From positions 445,060-509,059 of the forward strand of contig NZ_LMEW01000035.1 of the NCBI RefSeq assembly GCF_001426525.1: 64,000 nt of DNA. The letters are read 5' to 3'. Of this stretch, positions 53,446-61,678 are shown in pieces. The notes beneath the pieces were generated by a model. It searched no databases. It was not told where the DNA came from and saw only the letters and a program-made list of their open reading frames with translations. The stretch's first letter is position 1; each line of letters opens with the position of its first letter. The translations under genes were made by a program, and so were the position numbers. Source of the DNA: Massilia sp. Root133. Its GTDB lineage: Bacteria > Pseudomonadota > Gammaproteobacteria > Burkholderiales > Burkholderiaceae_D.

Positions 53446-54144
53446 TCAGGACGCGGCCGGCGGCCGTTCCTGCAGCAGGTAGCCGATGCCGCGCAGGGTG
53501 GCGATGGCGGCGCCGCCGTCCGGGCGCTTGTCCAGTTTCTTGCGCACGCGGTGGATGTACAGTTCGATGGCGTCGAGGTTGGCGTCGTCGTCCAGCGCGA
53601 ACACTTCGTCGAACAGCTTTTCCTTCGAGACGGCGCGGCCCGGGCGCGAGATCAGCGCTTCCAGCACGGCGTGCTCGCGCGGCGTCAGCGCCAGCGGCTC
53701 GCCGCAGTAGGTGAACATGCGCGATACCGTGTCGAAGCTGAGCTGCCCGCACGTGTGCACCAGCGCCTCGTTGCCGACGCTCCGGCGCAGCAGCGCCTTC
53801 ACGCGCGCTTCCAGTTCGGCGAGTTCGAACGGCTTGGCGAGGTAATCGTCCGCGCCCAGGTTCAGGCCCTGCACCCGTTCTTCCAGGCCGCCGCGCGCCG
53901 TCAGGATCATCACGGGCGTGCGTCCGCGCGTGCCGCCGCGCGCCCGCAGGCGGCGCAGCACTTCCAGGCCGTCCATGCGGGGCAGGGTCAGGTCCAGGAT
54001 CACGAGCGCGTAGTCCTGGGTGTGCAGCAGCGCGTCGGCGTCGGCGCCGGTGGCCGCGCATTCGACGGTGAGATTGGCGTCGCGCAGGGCTTTGGATACC
54101 CAGTGCGACAGCTCGACGTGGTCTTCGACTAACAGGATTCGCAT
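53446..54144 (-). CDS. TctD-like OmpR-family response regulator
   Basis: 232 residues: receiver domain with Asp51 (LVILDLTLP) and Lys near 101 (DDYLAKPFE), and an OmpR/PhoB winged-helix domain (about 135-225; LTPREHAVLEALIS, and LYIHRVRKKL in the recognition helix region). Start ATG 54144. It is divergent from a porin gene, and three spaced TGAAAG motifs lie in the gap, the usual pattern for an OmpR-family regulator. Function as a TctD-type activator of the uptake cluster is inferred from context. Confidence 0.88.
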   Translation of the reverse strand: MRILLVEDHVELSHWVSKALRDANLTVECAATGADADALLHTQDYALVILDLTLPRMDGLEVLRRLRARGGTRGRTPVMILTARGGLEERVQGLNLGADDYLAKPFELAELEARVKALLRRSVGNEALVHTCGQLSFDTVSRMFTYCGEPLALTPREHAVLEALISRPGRAVSKEKLFDEVFALDDDANLDAIELYIHRVRKKLDKRPDGGAAIATLRGIGYLLQERPPAAS

Positions 54145-54210
54145 CGCGCCAGTGTAAGCGACGATCCGCTTCGTGTCTCCATCCCTAAGTGATTTCCACA
54201 ACACCCGACA

Positions 54211-54243
54211 TTGAAAGGTTCAGTGAAAGCTGATTGAAAGGTT
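54211..54243. promoter_or_regulatory. Three-copy TGAAAG direct repeat, probable response-regulator site
   Basis: TTGAAAGGTT at 54211-54220, GTGAAAGCT at 54223-54231 and TTGAAAGGTT at 54234-54243. Copies are 12 and 11 bases apart, about one helical turn each, as for OmpR-type regulators. Located between the regulator start (54144) and the porin start (54309). Confidence 0.68.
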
Positions 54244-54308
54244 GGCGGACCTATCCTTGGTCTCACGAAGCGGCACACGACCGCCTTGATGACAACAACG
54301 GAGACAAT

Positions 54309-55364
54309 ATGAAGAAATCGGCCCTCGCGCTCGCCGTCCTGGCAGCGCTTTCCCTGAACGCATCCGCCCAGACCAATGTCCAGGTCTACGGCATCATGGA
54401 TGCCGGCGTCGAATACGTGAACCACGCAACCGCCAGCGACGGCAGCCAGGTGCGCGTCGTCTCGGGCGGCAAGAACACGTCGCGCTGGGGCTTCCGCGGC
54501 AGCGAAGACCTGGGCGGCGGCCTGAAAGCCATCTTCAACCTGGAAGGCGGCGTCATGCTCGACACCGGCGCGCAGGACGGCAACCTGTTCAAGCGCCAGG
54601 CCAACGTCGGCCTCGAAGGCGGCTTCGGCCGCGTGATCATCGGCCGCTCGTTCACGACGACCTACGACCTGGTCATCAAGTTCGACCCGATGGGCTTCGC
54701 GCCCAACTATTCCTGGGCGACGTCGAGCAACGCCACCGGCCCGTCGAAGTACGGCATGACGACGGCGTTCGACAACCTGATCAAGTACACCGGCACCACG
54801 GGCGGCTTCACCTACGGCGCCACCATCGGCATGGGCGAGCAGGCCGGCAGCGCGGCCGATGGCCGCAAGTACGCCGTCGGCGGTTCCTGGTTCGGCGGCC
54901 CCGTCGGCCTGATGGCGTCGTACGAACAAATCAACGGCAACACGCTCGCCGCCACCGGCGACCGCGACAAGACGACGGCCTTCCACCTGGGCGCCCTGTA
55001 CAAGGCGGGTCCGATGACCTACCAGGCCGGCATGCGCGGCTACAAGCTCCAGTCGGGCAAGGCAGCCACGCCGGACGTGCGCGGCGACACCTACTGGGCC
55101 GGCGCCACCTGGGCGGCCTACCCGTGGACCCTGACGGGCGCCGTCTACCACGTCAACACGAAGAACCTGCCGTCCGCGAAGGACGCGGATCCGACGATGC
55201 TCGTGGGCCGTGCAATGTACTCGCTGTCCAAGCGCGTCTGGCTGTACGCATCGGTGGCGCATGCCAAGGCCGACCACGGCCAGCTCGTGGGCCTGTCGCG
55301 CGACGATCCGGGCTTCGGATCGACGCAGACCGGCGTCACCACCGGCATCCAGTACCGGTTCTGA
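54309..55364 (+). CDS. Gram-negative porin
   Basis: 351 residues with a signal peptide (cleavage near LNASAQT), mature start NVQVYGIMDAGVEYV, SRWGFRGSEDLGGGLKAIFNLEGG, the FKRQANVGLEGGFG strand and a final beta-strand ending YRF. Probably a trimeric pore for organic anions, in the manner of OpdH-type porins near TctDE systems, though the pore specificity cannot be read from sequence. ATG 54309 was chosen over an upstream ATG at 54234, which lies inside a regulatory repeat. First gene of the uptake cluster. Confidence 0.92.
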   Translation: MKKSALALAVLAALSLNASAQTNVQVYGIMDAGVEYVNHATASDGSQVRVVSGGKNTSRWGFRGSEDLGGGLKAIFNLEGGVMLDTGAQDGNLFKRQANVGLEGGFGRVIIGRSFTTTYDLVIKFDPMGFAPNYSWATSSNATGPSKYGMTTAFDNLIKYTGTTGGFTYGATIGMGEQAGSAADGRKYAVGGSWFGGPVGLMASYEQINGNTLAATGDRDKTTAFHLGALYKAGPMTYQAGMRGYKLQSGKAATPDVRGDTYWAGATWAAYPWTLTGAVYHVNTKNLPSAKDADPTMLVGRAMYSLSKRVWLYASVAHAKADHGQLVGLSRDDPGFGSTQTGVTTGIQYRF

Positions 55365-55385
55365 CCGACCCCTGGCCGCAACATC

Positions 55386-56339
55386 ATGAAGCGCGCCATC
55401 TCGATCCTTACCGCCGCGGCACTGTCCGCGGCAGCGGCGGCGGCCAGCGCCAACGCCGAATGCGTGGTGCCGTCCAAACCGGGCGGCGCCATGGACCTGA
55501 CCTGCAAGCTGGCCCAGAAGGCCTTGCCGGACGCGAAGCTGAAACTGGCCTACCTGCCGGGCGGGATCGGCGCCGTCGCGTGGCACACCCTCGTGTCGCA
55601 GCGGCGCGCCGAACCTGACACGCTCGTCGCGTTCTCGGGCGGTTCGCTGCTGAATCTCGCCGAAGGAAAATTCGGCAAGGCGCTTGCTGCCGACGTGCGC
55701 TGGGTCGCGGCGCTGGGCGTCGACTACGGCATGATCGCGGTGCGTTCCGACGCGCCGTGGCACAGCCTGGACGAGCTGATGGACGCGATCCGCAAGAATC
55801 CGCAGCAGGTCCTGATCGGCGTGTCCGGCACCATCGGCAGCCAGGACTGGATGAAGGTCGCGCTGCTGGCGCGTCACGCCGGCATCGAACCGCGGCGCCT
55901 GCGCTTCGTCGCGCTGGAAGGCGGCGGCGAGACATTCACGGCGATGAGCGCGAACTATGTGCAGGTGATCTCGGGCGACGCATCGGAAGCGGTGCTGTAT
56001 GCCGGCCCGGGCAAGGTGCGCGTGCTGGCCGTGCTGGCCGAGAAGCGCCTGGCCGGCGTGCTGGCGTCCGTGCCGACGGCGCGCGAGCAGGGCTACGACA
56101 TCGTGTGGCCCGTGATCCGCGGCGTGTGGATGGGCCCCGGCGTGCCGGATGCCGACTACCGCCGCTGGGTCGATGCCTTCGCCCGCGTGCAGGCCACCCC
56201 CGATTTCGCGGCGTTGCGCACCCAGGCCGGCCTGTACCCGTTCTCGCTCACGGGCGACGCGCTCACGCGCTGGGTCAAGCAGGCCATCAACGATTACAAC
56301 CGACAGGCCAGGGAATTCAGCCTGGTCCGCGAACACTGA
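55386..56339 (+). CDS. Bug/TctC-family periplasmic binding protein
   Basis: 317 residues with a signal peptide to about residue 24 (ASANAEC). The Bug fold is supported by VPSKPGGAMDLTCKLAQ near the N-terminus (the carboxylate-binding loop region), YLPGGIGAVAW and the alternating loops around GVSGTIGSQDWMK. These proteins bind citrate, other carboxylates or aromatic acids. No tctA or tctB membrane genes are nearby, so it may act as an orphan receptor, possibly for the TctE-like kinase. It lies 21 bases after the porin gene and 23 before the next gene. Confidence 0.88.
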   Translation: MKRAISILTAAALSAAAAAASANAECVVPSKPGGAMDLTCKLAQKALPDAKLKLAYLPGGIGAVAWHTLVSQRRAEPDTLVAFSGGSLLNLAEGKFGKALAADVRWVAALGVDYGMIAVRSDAPWHSLDELMDAIRKNPQQVLIGVSGTIGSQDWMKVALLARHAGIEPRRLRFVALEGGGETFTAMSANYVQVISGDASEAVLYAGPGKVRVLAVLAEKRLAGVLASVPTAREQGYDIVWPVIRGVWMGPGVPDADYRRWVDAFARVQATPDFAALRTQAGLYPFSLTGDALTRWVKQAINDYNRQAREFSLVREH

Positions 56340-56362
56340 CAACAACACCCTAGGAGACAACC

Positions 56363-57463
56363 ATGAATTTCAAGAAGACCGCATTTGCCACTTCCTTTGC
56401 AGCTGCTGTTTTCGCCTTCGCCGCACCGGTGCAGGCGCAGGCCCCGGCAGGCTACCCGGCCGGCTACCAGCAACTGATCGACGCCGCGAAGAAGGAAGGC
56501 AAGCTGGTGATCTACGGCGCCACCGACAGCAAGGCCGCCGAACCGCTGATCTCCGATTTCAAGACGATGTACCCGGGCATCACGGTCGAGTACAACGACA
56601 TGAACTCGACCGAAGTCTACAACCGCTTTTTCTCCGAGAACGCGGCCGGCGGCGACACGGCCGACGTGCTGTGGTCGTCGGCGATGGACCTGCAGATGAA
56701 GCTGGCCGCGGGCGGCTATGCGCTGCCCTATAAATCGGTCGAAGCCGCGAAGATCCCCGGCTGGGCCGTCTGGAAGGACATGGCCTACGGCACCACGTTC
56801 GAGCCGGCCGCCTTCGTCTACAACAAGCGCCTGCTGAAGCCCGAGGAAGTCCCGCAGACGCACGCCGATTTCGTGCGCATCATCCAGCAGCCGAAATTCC
56901 AGGACAAGGTCACCACCTACGACATCGAGAAATCCGGCGTCGGCTTCATGTTCATGACGCAGGACGCGCGCGCCTACCCGCAATACAAGCAGCTGGAACA
57001 GGCGTTCGGCGCGGCCAGGGTGCGCGTGCAGTCGTCGACCGGCACCATGCTGGAGCGGATCTCGTCGGGCGAAAACCTGATCGGCTACAACGTGATGGGT
57101 TCCTACGCGCTCGTGCGCGCCAAGAACGATCCGTCGCTGGGCGTCGTGCTGCCGAAGGACTACACCCTGATCATTTCGCGCGTCCAGTTCATCAACAAGA
57201 TGTCCAAGCACCCGAACGCGTCGAAGCTGTGGATCGACTACATGCTGTCGCACCGCGGCCAGACCGTCATCGCCAATGCCTCCAAGCTGTACGCGATCCG
57301 CGCCGACGTCACCGGCGAAACGACGTCCACTGACCTGATCAAGATGGTCGGCGAGAAGAACATCAGGCCGCTGCCGGTCAGCCCGGCCGTCGGGGAATAC
57401 CTGGATCCGGCGCTGCGCCTGGCGTTCCTGAAGGAGTGGAAAGCCACTGCCGGCAAGAAGTAA
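56363..57463 (+). CDS. ABC transporter substrate-binding protein (Fe3+/putrescine-like extracellular binding family)
   Basis: 366 residues with a signal peptide (cleavage near VQAQAPA). The family start KEGKLVIYGATDSKAAEPLI, then GGDTADVLWSSAMDL and SGENLIGYNVMG, resembles the AfuA/FbpA-type and related periplasmic binding proteins. Iron-binding tyrosine pairs of FbpA are not obvious, so the substrate may be an organic anion or phosphonate rather than iron. ATG 56363 follows AGGAGA. It is followed by a REP-like repeat and then the permease and ATPase genes of the same transporter. Confidence 0.9.
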   Translation: MNFKKTAFATSFAAAVFAFAAPVQAQAPAGYPAGYQQLIDAAKKEGKLVIYGATDSKAAEPLISDFKTMYPGITVEYNDMNSTEVYNRFFSENAAGGDTADVLWSSAMDLQMKLAAGGYALPYKSVEAAKIPGWAVWKDMAYGTTFEPAAFVYNKRLLKPEEVPQTHADFVRIIQQPKFQDKVTTYDIEKSGVGFMFMTQDARAYPQYKQLEQAFGAARVRVQSSTGTMLERISSGENLIGYNVMGSYALVRAKNDPSLGVVLPKDYTLIISRVQFINKMSKHPNASKLWIDYMLSHRGQTVIANASKLYAIRADVTGETTSTDLIKMVGEKNIRPLPVSPAVGEYLDPALRLAFLKEWKATAGKK

Positions 57464-57477
57464 GCCAACCCTTGAAC

Positions 57478-57557
57478 CGTCGTCCCCGCGGACGCGGGGA
57501 CCCATACTGAGCCGACCAGGACACTCAGCATGGGTTCCCGCCTGCGCGGGAACGACG
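57478..57557. repeat. REP-like paired inverted repeat (copy 5)
   Basis: cgtcgtccccgcggacgcgg at the left, cccgcctgcgcgggaacgac at the right, and an inner pair cccatactgag / ctcagcatggg. It lies between the binding-protein gene and the permease gene of one transport operon, where such elements can lower distal expression. Confidence 0.75.
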
Positions 57558-57588
57558 GGTTCAGGCTTCATCTCAATCGGACACTCCC

Positions 57589-59400
57589 ATGCCTACTTCA
57601 ACCATGCCACTGGAATCCAAGGGCGCCGACGCCGGCAGCCTGCCGGCCGTGCGCGCGCCGCGCTTCAACTGGACGCGCGGCATCGTCGTGCTGCTCACCT
57701 GCGTGGCCATCTTCCTGCCGCTGTACCTCATCTTCTACCAGAGCTTCCTGACGGCGCCGTTCTTCATGCCCGACAAGATGCTCGGCCTGGACGCGTACCG
57801 CTTCATCTTCGATGACCCCGACTTCTGGCTCGCCTTCAAGAACGGCCTCATTCTGGCCGGCGGCCTTGCCGCCATCGCCGTGCCGCTGGGCGGCATGCTC
57901 GCCTTCCTGATGGTCCGCACCGACCTGCCGGGCCGCGGCATCGTCGCGCCGCTGCTGCTCGTGCCGATCTTCGTGTCGCCGATGGTGATGGGCTTCGGCT
58001 ACGTCGTCGCCATGGGCCCCGTCGGCTTCTACTCGACGTGGGCGCACGACCTGCTGGGCTTCGTGCCGTGGAACGTGTACTCGTTCGCGAGCATCGTCGT
58101 CATCGCCGGCCTCACGCACGTGCCGCACGTGTACCTGTACGCCTCGTCCGCGCTGAAGAGCCTCGGTTCCGACGTGGAGGAAGCGGCGCGCGTCTCCGGC
58201 GCGTCGCCGTGGCAGGTGATGTTCAACGTGTCGCTGCCGATGATCATGCCGGCCCTCGCGTATGCGGGCGTGCTCGTGTTCTTCCTCGGCTTCGAAGTGT
58301 TCGGCCTCGTGCTCGTGCTGGGCGACCCGGAAGGCCACCTCGTGCTGGCGACTTACCTGTACAAGCTGACGAACAAACTGGGCACGCCGTCGTACCACCT
58401 GATGGCCGCCGTCGCCGTCTGCCTCGTCGCCGTGACGATGCCGCTCGTGATGCTCCAGCGCTGGCTCCTGAAGTCGGCCAACAAATACGTGTCCATCAAG
58501 GGCAAGGGCGCGCGCCAGAAGCCGCTCGCGCTGGGCAAGTGGAAGTGGGTCGCCTTCGCCGTGCTGGGCACGTGGATCGCCGTCACCATCGTGCTGCCGT
58601 TGACCGGCATCGTGCTGCGCTCGTTCGTCCAGTACTGGGGCGAGGGCGTGAAACTGGCCGACGTGCTCACCCTGCAGCACTTCCGCGACATCTTCGAGCA
58701 GCCGTCGCTCGTGCGCGGCATCGTCAACACGATCCTGATCGGCGTGATCGGCGGCGCGCTGGCCGTGGCCTGCTACACCGCGATCGCGCTGGCCATGCAC
58801 CGCAAGAACGACGGCGTCACGCGCCTGCTGGACTACAGCGTCCTCGTGCCGCGCGCGGTGCCGGGCCTGCTGGCCGGCCTGTCGTTCCTGTGGGTGTTCC
58901 TGTTCGTGCCGAGCTGGCTGGACGGCATCCTGCACGGCATGGACAACGGCGTGGCCGCCTGGCTGTCGGAGCACGTCATCCCGGCCCTGCGCCAGCTGCG
59001 CTCGACGATCTTCGCGCTGTGGCTCGCGTACTCCGTCGTGTGGCTCGCCTACGGCATGCGCCTCGTGTCGACGTCGCTGCTGCAGGTGGGCCCGGAACTG
59101 GAAGAGGCGGCACGCGCCGTGGGCGCCAGCCGCGGCCGCGTGACCCGCGACGTGACGCTCCCGCTGATCAAGTTCGGCATGCTGGGCGCCTGGCTGATGG
59201 TGTTCCTGATCTTCGAACGCGAATACTCGACGGGCGTGTACCTGCTGTCGCCCGGCACCGAGGTGATCGGCGCGATGCTCGTGTCGCTGTGGGCCGGCGG
59301 CTCGACGGACCTCGTGGCCGCGCTCTCGTTCATCAACATCACGCTCGTGGCCATCGGCCTCGGTATCGCGCTGCGTTTCGGCGTGAAGCTTCATAACTAA
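57589..59400 (+). CDS. ABC transporter permease, fused two-domain (FbpB-like)
   Basis: 603 residues with about twelve membrane helices in two homologous halves. Each half has a binding-protein-dependent transport EAA loop: EEAARVSGASPWQVMFNVSL near residue 205 and EEAARAVGASRGRVTRDVTL near residue 507. Fused FbpB-type permeases usually serve ferric iron or small organic anion importers. ATG 57589; another ATG at 57604 is also possible. The ATPase gene follows 21 bases after the stop. Confidence 0.92.
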   Translation: MPTSTMPLESKGADAGSLPAVRAPRFNWTRGIVVLLTCVAIFLPLYLIFYQSFLTAPFFMPDKMLGLDAYRFIFDDPDFWLAFKNGLILAGGLAAIAVPLGGMLAFLMVRTDLPGRGIVAPLLLVPIFVSPMVMGFGYVVAMGPVGFYSTWAHDLLGFVPWNVYSFASIVVIAGLTHVPHVYLYASSALKSLGSDVEEAARVSGASPWQVMFNVSLPMIMPALAYAGVLVFFLGFEVFGLVLVLGDPEGHLVLATYLYKLTNKLGTPSYHLMAAVAVCLVAVTMPLVMLQRWLLKSANKYVSIKGKGARQKPLALGKWKWVAFAVLGTWIAVTIVLPLTGIVLRSFVQYWGEGVKLADVLTLQHFRDIFEQPSLVRGIVNTILIGVIGGALAVACYTAIALAMHRKNDGVTRLLDYSVLVPRAVPGLLAGLSFLWVFLFVPSWLDGILHGMDNGVAAWLSEHVIPALRQLRSTIFALWLAYSVVWLAYGMRLVSTSLLQVGPELEEAARAVGASRGRVTRDVTLPLIKFGMLGAWLMVFLIFEREYSTGVYLLSPGTEVIGAMLVSLWAGGSTDLVAALSFINITLVAIGLGIALRFGVKLHN

Positions 59401-59421
59401 TAGAATCGCGAGACAAACATC

Positions 59422-60495
59422 ATGAACGTTTTGACCGTCAACGACCTGCACCTCGACTACGGCCATGGCGCCACCGCCAACCCGATCCTGAAGGGCGTGT
59501 CGATGCATTTGCAGCGCGGCGAAGTGGTGGCGCTGCTGGGCCCCTCGGGCAGCGGCAAGACCACGCTGCTGCGCGCCGTGGCCGGCCTGGAAAGCCCGAA
59601 GGCCGGCACGATCGACATCGGCGAGCGCCGCGTGTACGACGGCAGTAAAAAACTCGAACTGCCGGCGGAAGCGCGCAACCTGGGCCTCGTGTTCCAGTCG
59701 TATGCGCTGTGGCCGCACAAGACCGTGTTCGACAACGTCGCCTACGGCCTCAAGCTGCGCAAGCTCGCCGCGCGCGACATCGAACCGAAGGTGCGCGAAG
59801 TGCTCGCGCAACTGGGCCTCGGCCACCTGGGCGAGCGCTTCCCGCACCAGCTCTCCGGCGGCCAGCAGCAGCGGGTGGCGATCGCCCGCGCGCTCGTCTA
59901 CAACCCGCCGGTGATCCTGCTCGACGAACCGCTGTCGAACCTGGACGCCAAGCTGCGCGAGGAAGCCCGTGCGTTCCTGCGCGAGCTGATCGTGCGCCTG
60001 GGCCTGTCGGCACTGATGGTCACGCACGACCAGGCCGAGGCAATGGCGATCTCGGACCGCATCCTCCTGCTCAACAACGGCAAGATCGAGCAGCAGGGTA
60101 CGCCGCAATCGATGTACGAAGCGCCGGACACGCTGTTCACCGCGGAGTTCATGGGCAGTAACAACCGCCTGCCGGCGCGCGTCGTGGCGCGCAGCGGCGG
60201 CGCGGCCCGCCTGCAGGTGGAAGGCATGGCGCTGAACGCGACGGCGCGCGGCAGCGGTGCCTCGGATCCGGACGTGGAAGCGTCGGCGCTGATCCGCGTG
60301 GAAGAGGTGCGCATCGGCCGCACGCCCGTCGACAACGGCATCCAGCTGCCGCTGTCCACCTGCATGTACCTGGGCGACCGGTGGGAATGCCTGTTCAAGC
60401 ACGGTAATTCGAGCGTGCGCGCGTACTCCAAGCACCGCGTCGATCCGGGCCAGTACTGGCTCGAGATGCCGGCCGAGAAGCTCTGGGTGTTCTGA
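59422..60495 (+). CDS. ABC transporter ATP-binding protein (PotA/FbpC-like)
   Basis: 357 residues: Walker [10 protein letters not shown] near residue 40, Q-loop [10 protein letters not shown], signature [15 protein letters not shown], Walker [14 protein letters not shown], and H-loop VTHDQAEAM, followed by a C-terminal TOBE-like domain (about 245-357). Such MOI-family ATPases energise carboxylate, polyamine, phosphonate or iron importers. It is the last ABC gene and runs into the AbrB-family gene without a gap. Confidence 0.94.
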   Translation: MNVLTVNDLHLDYGHGATANPILKGVSMHLQRGEVVALLGPSGSGKTTLLRAVAGLESPKAGTIDIGERRVYDGSKKLELPAEARNLGLVFQSYALWPHKTVFDNVAYGLKLRKLAARDIEPKVREVLAQLGLGHLGERFPHQLSGGQQQRVAIARALVYNPPVILLDEPLSNLDAKLREEARAFLRELIVRLGLSALMVTHDQAEAMAISDRILLLNNGKIEQQGTPQSMYEAPDTLFTAEFMGSNNRLPARVVARSGGAARLQVEGMALNATARGSGASDPDVEASALIRVEEVRIGRTPVDNGIQLPLSTCMYLGDRWECLFKHGNSSVRAYSKHRVDPGQYWLEMPAEKLWVF

Positions 60496-60551
60496 TCAGG
60501 ACGTTCCTCCCCGCGCTGGCGCTGGCCTTCACGGCGGCGCAGCTGTGCATC

Positions 60552-61526
60552 TTGCTCGACACGCCGCTGCCGTGGATGATCGGCCCGCTGTTCTCGACGG
60601 CGATCGCGTGCATGTTGGGCGCGCGCCTCTCGGCCCCCGTGCAGGCGCGCGAGGCGGGGCAGTGGGCCATCGGTAGCGCGCTGGGCCTGTACTTCAGCGC
60701 GCCCGTGCTGGCGGTGCTGGCGCGGCACCTCGGCTGGATCCTGCTGGCGGTCTCCTTCGCGATCTGTCTCGGCATGGCCGGCGGCGCGCTGCTGCGCCGG
60801 CTGTCCGGCAGCGACGACGCGACGGCCTTCTTCGCGATGGCCGTCGGCGGCGCTTCCGAGATGGCCGTGCAGGCGGAGCGCCACGGCGCCGTCGTCGAAC
60901 GCGTGGCGGCCGCGCACAGCCTGCGCATCATGATGGTCGTCGGCACCATTCCATTCGCCGTGCGCTGGTTCGCGGCCCACGGCTGGGGCAACGGCCTCGA
61001 TGCGTTCGTGCCGCTCGCCGGCCGGGTCGATGCGGCCGGCCTGTGCGTGCTCATCGCCGTCACCAGCTGCGCCGCGCTGGCGCTGAAACGCCTGCGCGTG
61101 CCGAACGCCTGGGTGATCGGCCCGCTGGTCGTGGCGATGATGCTGACGGCGGCCGGCGTGCAGCTGTCGCGTCTACCCGAGTGGATGATCCGCACGGGCC
61201 AGCTGTTCATCGGCGTCTCGCTCGGCACGCGGTTCACGCCCGCGTTCGTGCACACGGCGCCGCGCTTCCTGGCCAGCGTGGCGGCGTGCACGGCGGTCAC
61301 GTTGCTGCTGGCGGGCCTGTTCGCGTTCTGCGTGGCGGCCGTGACGGGCCTGCACCCGGGGACGATGGTGCTGGCCACGTCGCCCGGCGGCATCGCCGAG
61401 ATGGCGCTGACGGCGCGCGTGCTGCACCTGGGCGTGCCCGTCGTGACGGCGTTCCACGTCGCGCGCATGGTGGTCGTCGTGCTGGGGATAGCGCCGCTGT
61501 ACCGGGTGTGGACGCGGATCGGGTGA
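60552..61526 (+). CDS. AbrB-family (DUF/ammonia monooxygenase-like) inner-membrane protein
   Basis: 324 residues from TTG 60552, with about ten hydrophobic helices and two repeats of a short P-W-(M/V)-I-G-P-L motif (TPLPWMIGPLFS and PNAWVIGPLVV), typical of the AbrB-family transport proteins, whose function is poorly known. In-frame sequence without ATG, GTG or TTG continues upstream and encodes hydrophobic FLPALALAFTAAQLCIL, which completes the first helix. A CTG at 60492 overlaps the ATPase stop as CTGA, so the real start is probably there. The operon position suggests a role with the same substrate. Confidence 0.82.
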   Translation: MLDTPLPWMIGPLFSTAIACMLGARLSAPVQAREAGQWAIGSALGLYFSAPVLAVLARHLGWILLAVSFAICLGMAGGALLRRLSGSDDATAFFAMAVGGASEMAVQAERHGAVVERVAAAHSLRIMMVVGTIPFAVRWFAAHGWGNGLDAFVPLAGRVDAAGLCVLIAVTSCAALALKRLRVPNAWVIGPLVVAMMLTAAGVQLSRLPEWMIRTGQLFIGVSLGTRFTPAFVHTAPRFLASVAACTAVTLLLAGLFAFCVAAVTGLHPGTMVLATSPGGIAEMALTARVLHLGVPVVTAFHVARMVVVVLGIAPLYRVWTRIG

Positions 61527-61678
61527 CGCCCGGCGCGACTTGGCGTTAGCGTGGTTGCATATCCAGTCGCTCCGGGTAGCGGATTGTGCGACCATTGATT
61601 CACGCCCAGCAACATTGTGTGTTCAACGTGCCGGTTGTGTTGTAGATTGTCGCATCCCCGACATCCGCGTCATCGACC

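Noticed and set aside
54234-54308. Upstream ATG at 54234 as the porin start
   Set aside because: It falls inside the TGAAAG repeat and precedes the signal peptide; ATG 54309 gives a normal signal sequence.
57598-60435. 945-codon minus-strand open frame antisense to the ABC genes
   Set aside because: His/Arg/Gln-rich shadow without motifs; permease and ATPase signatures are on the plus strand.
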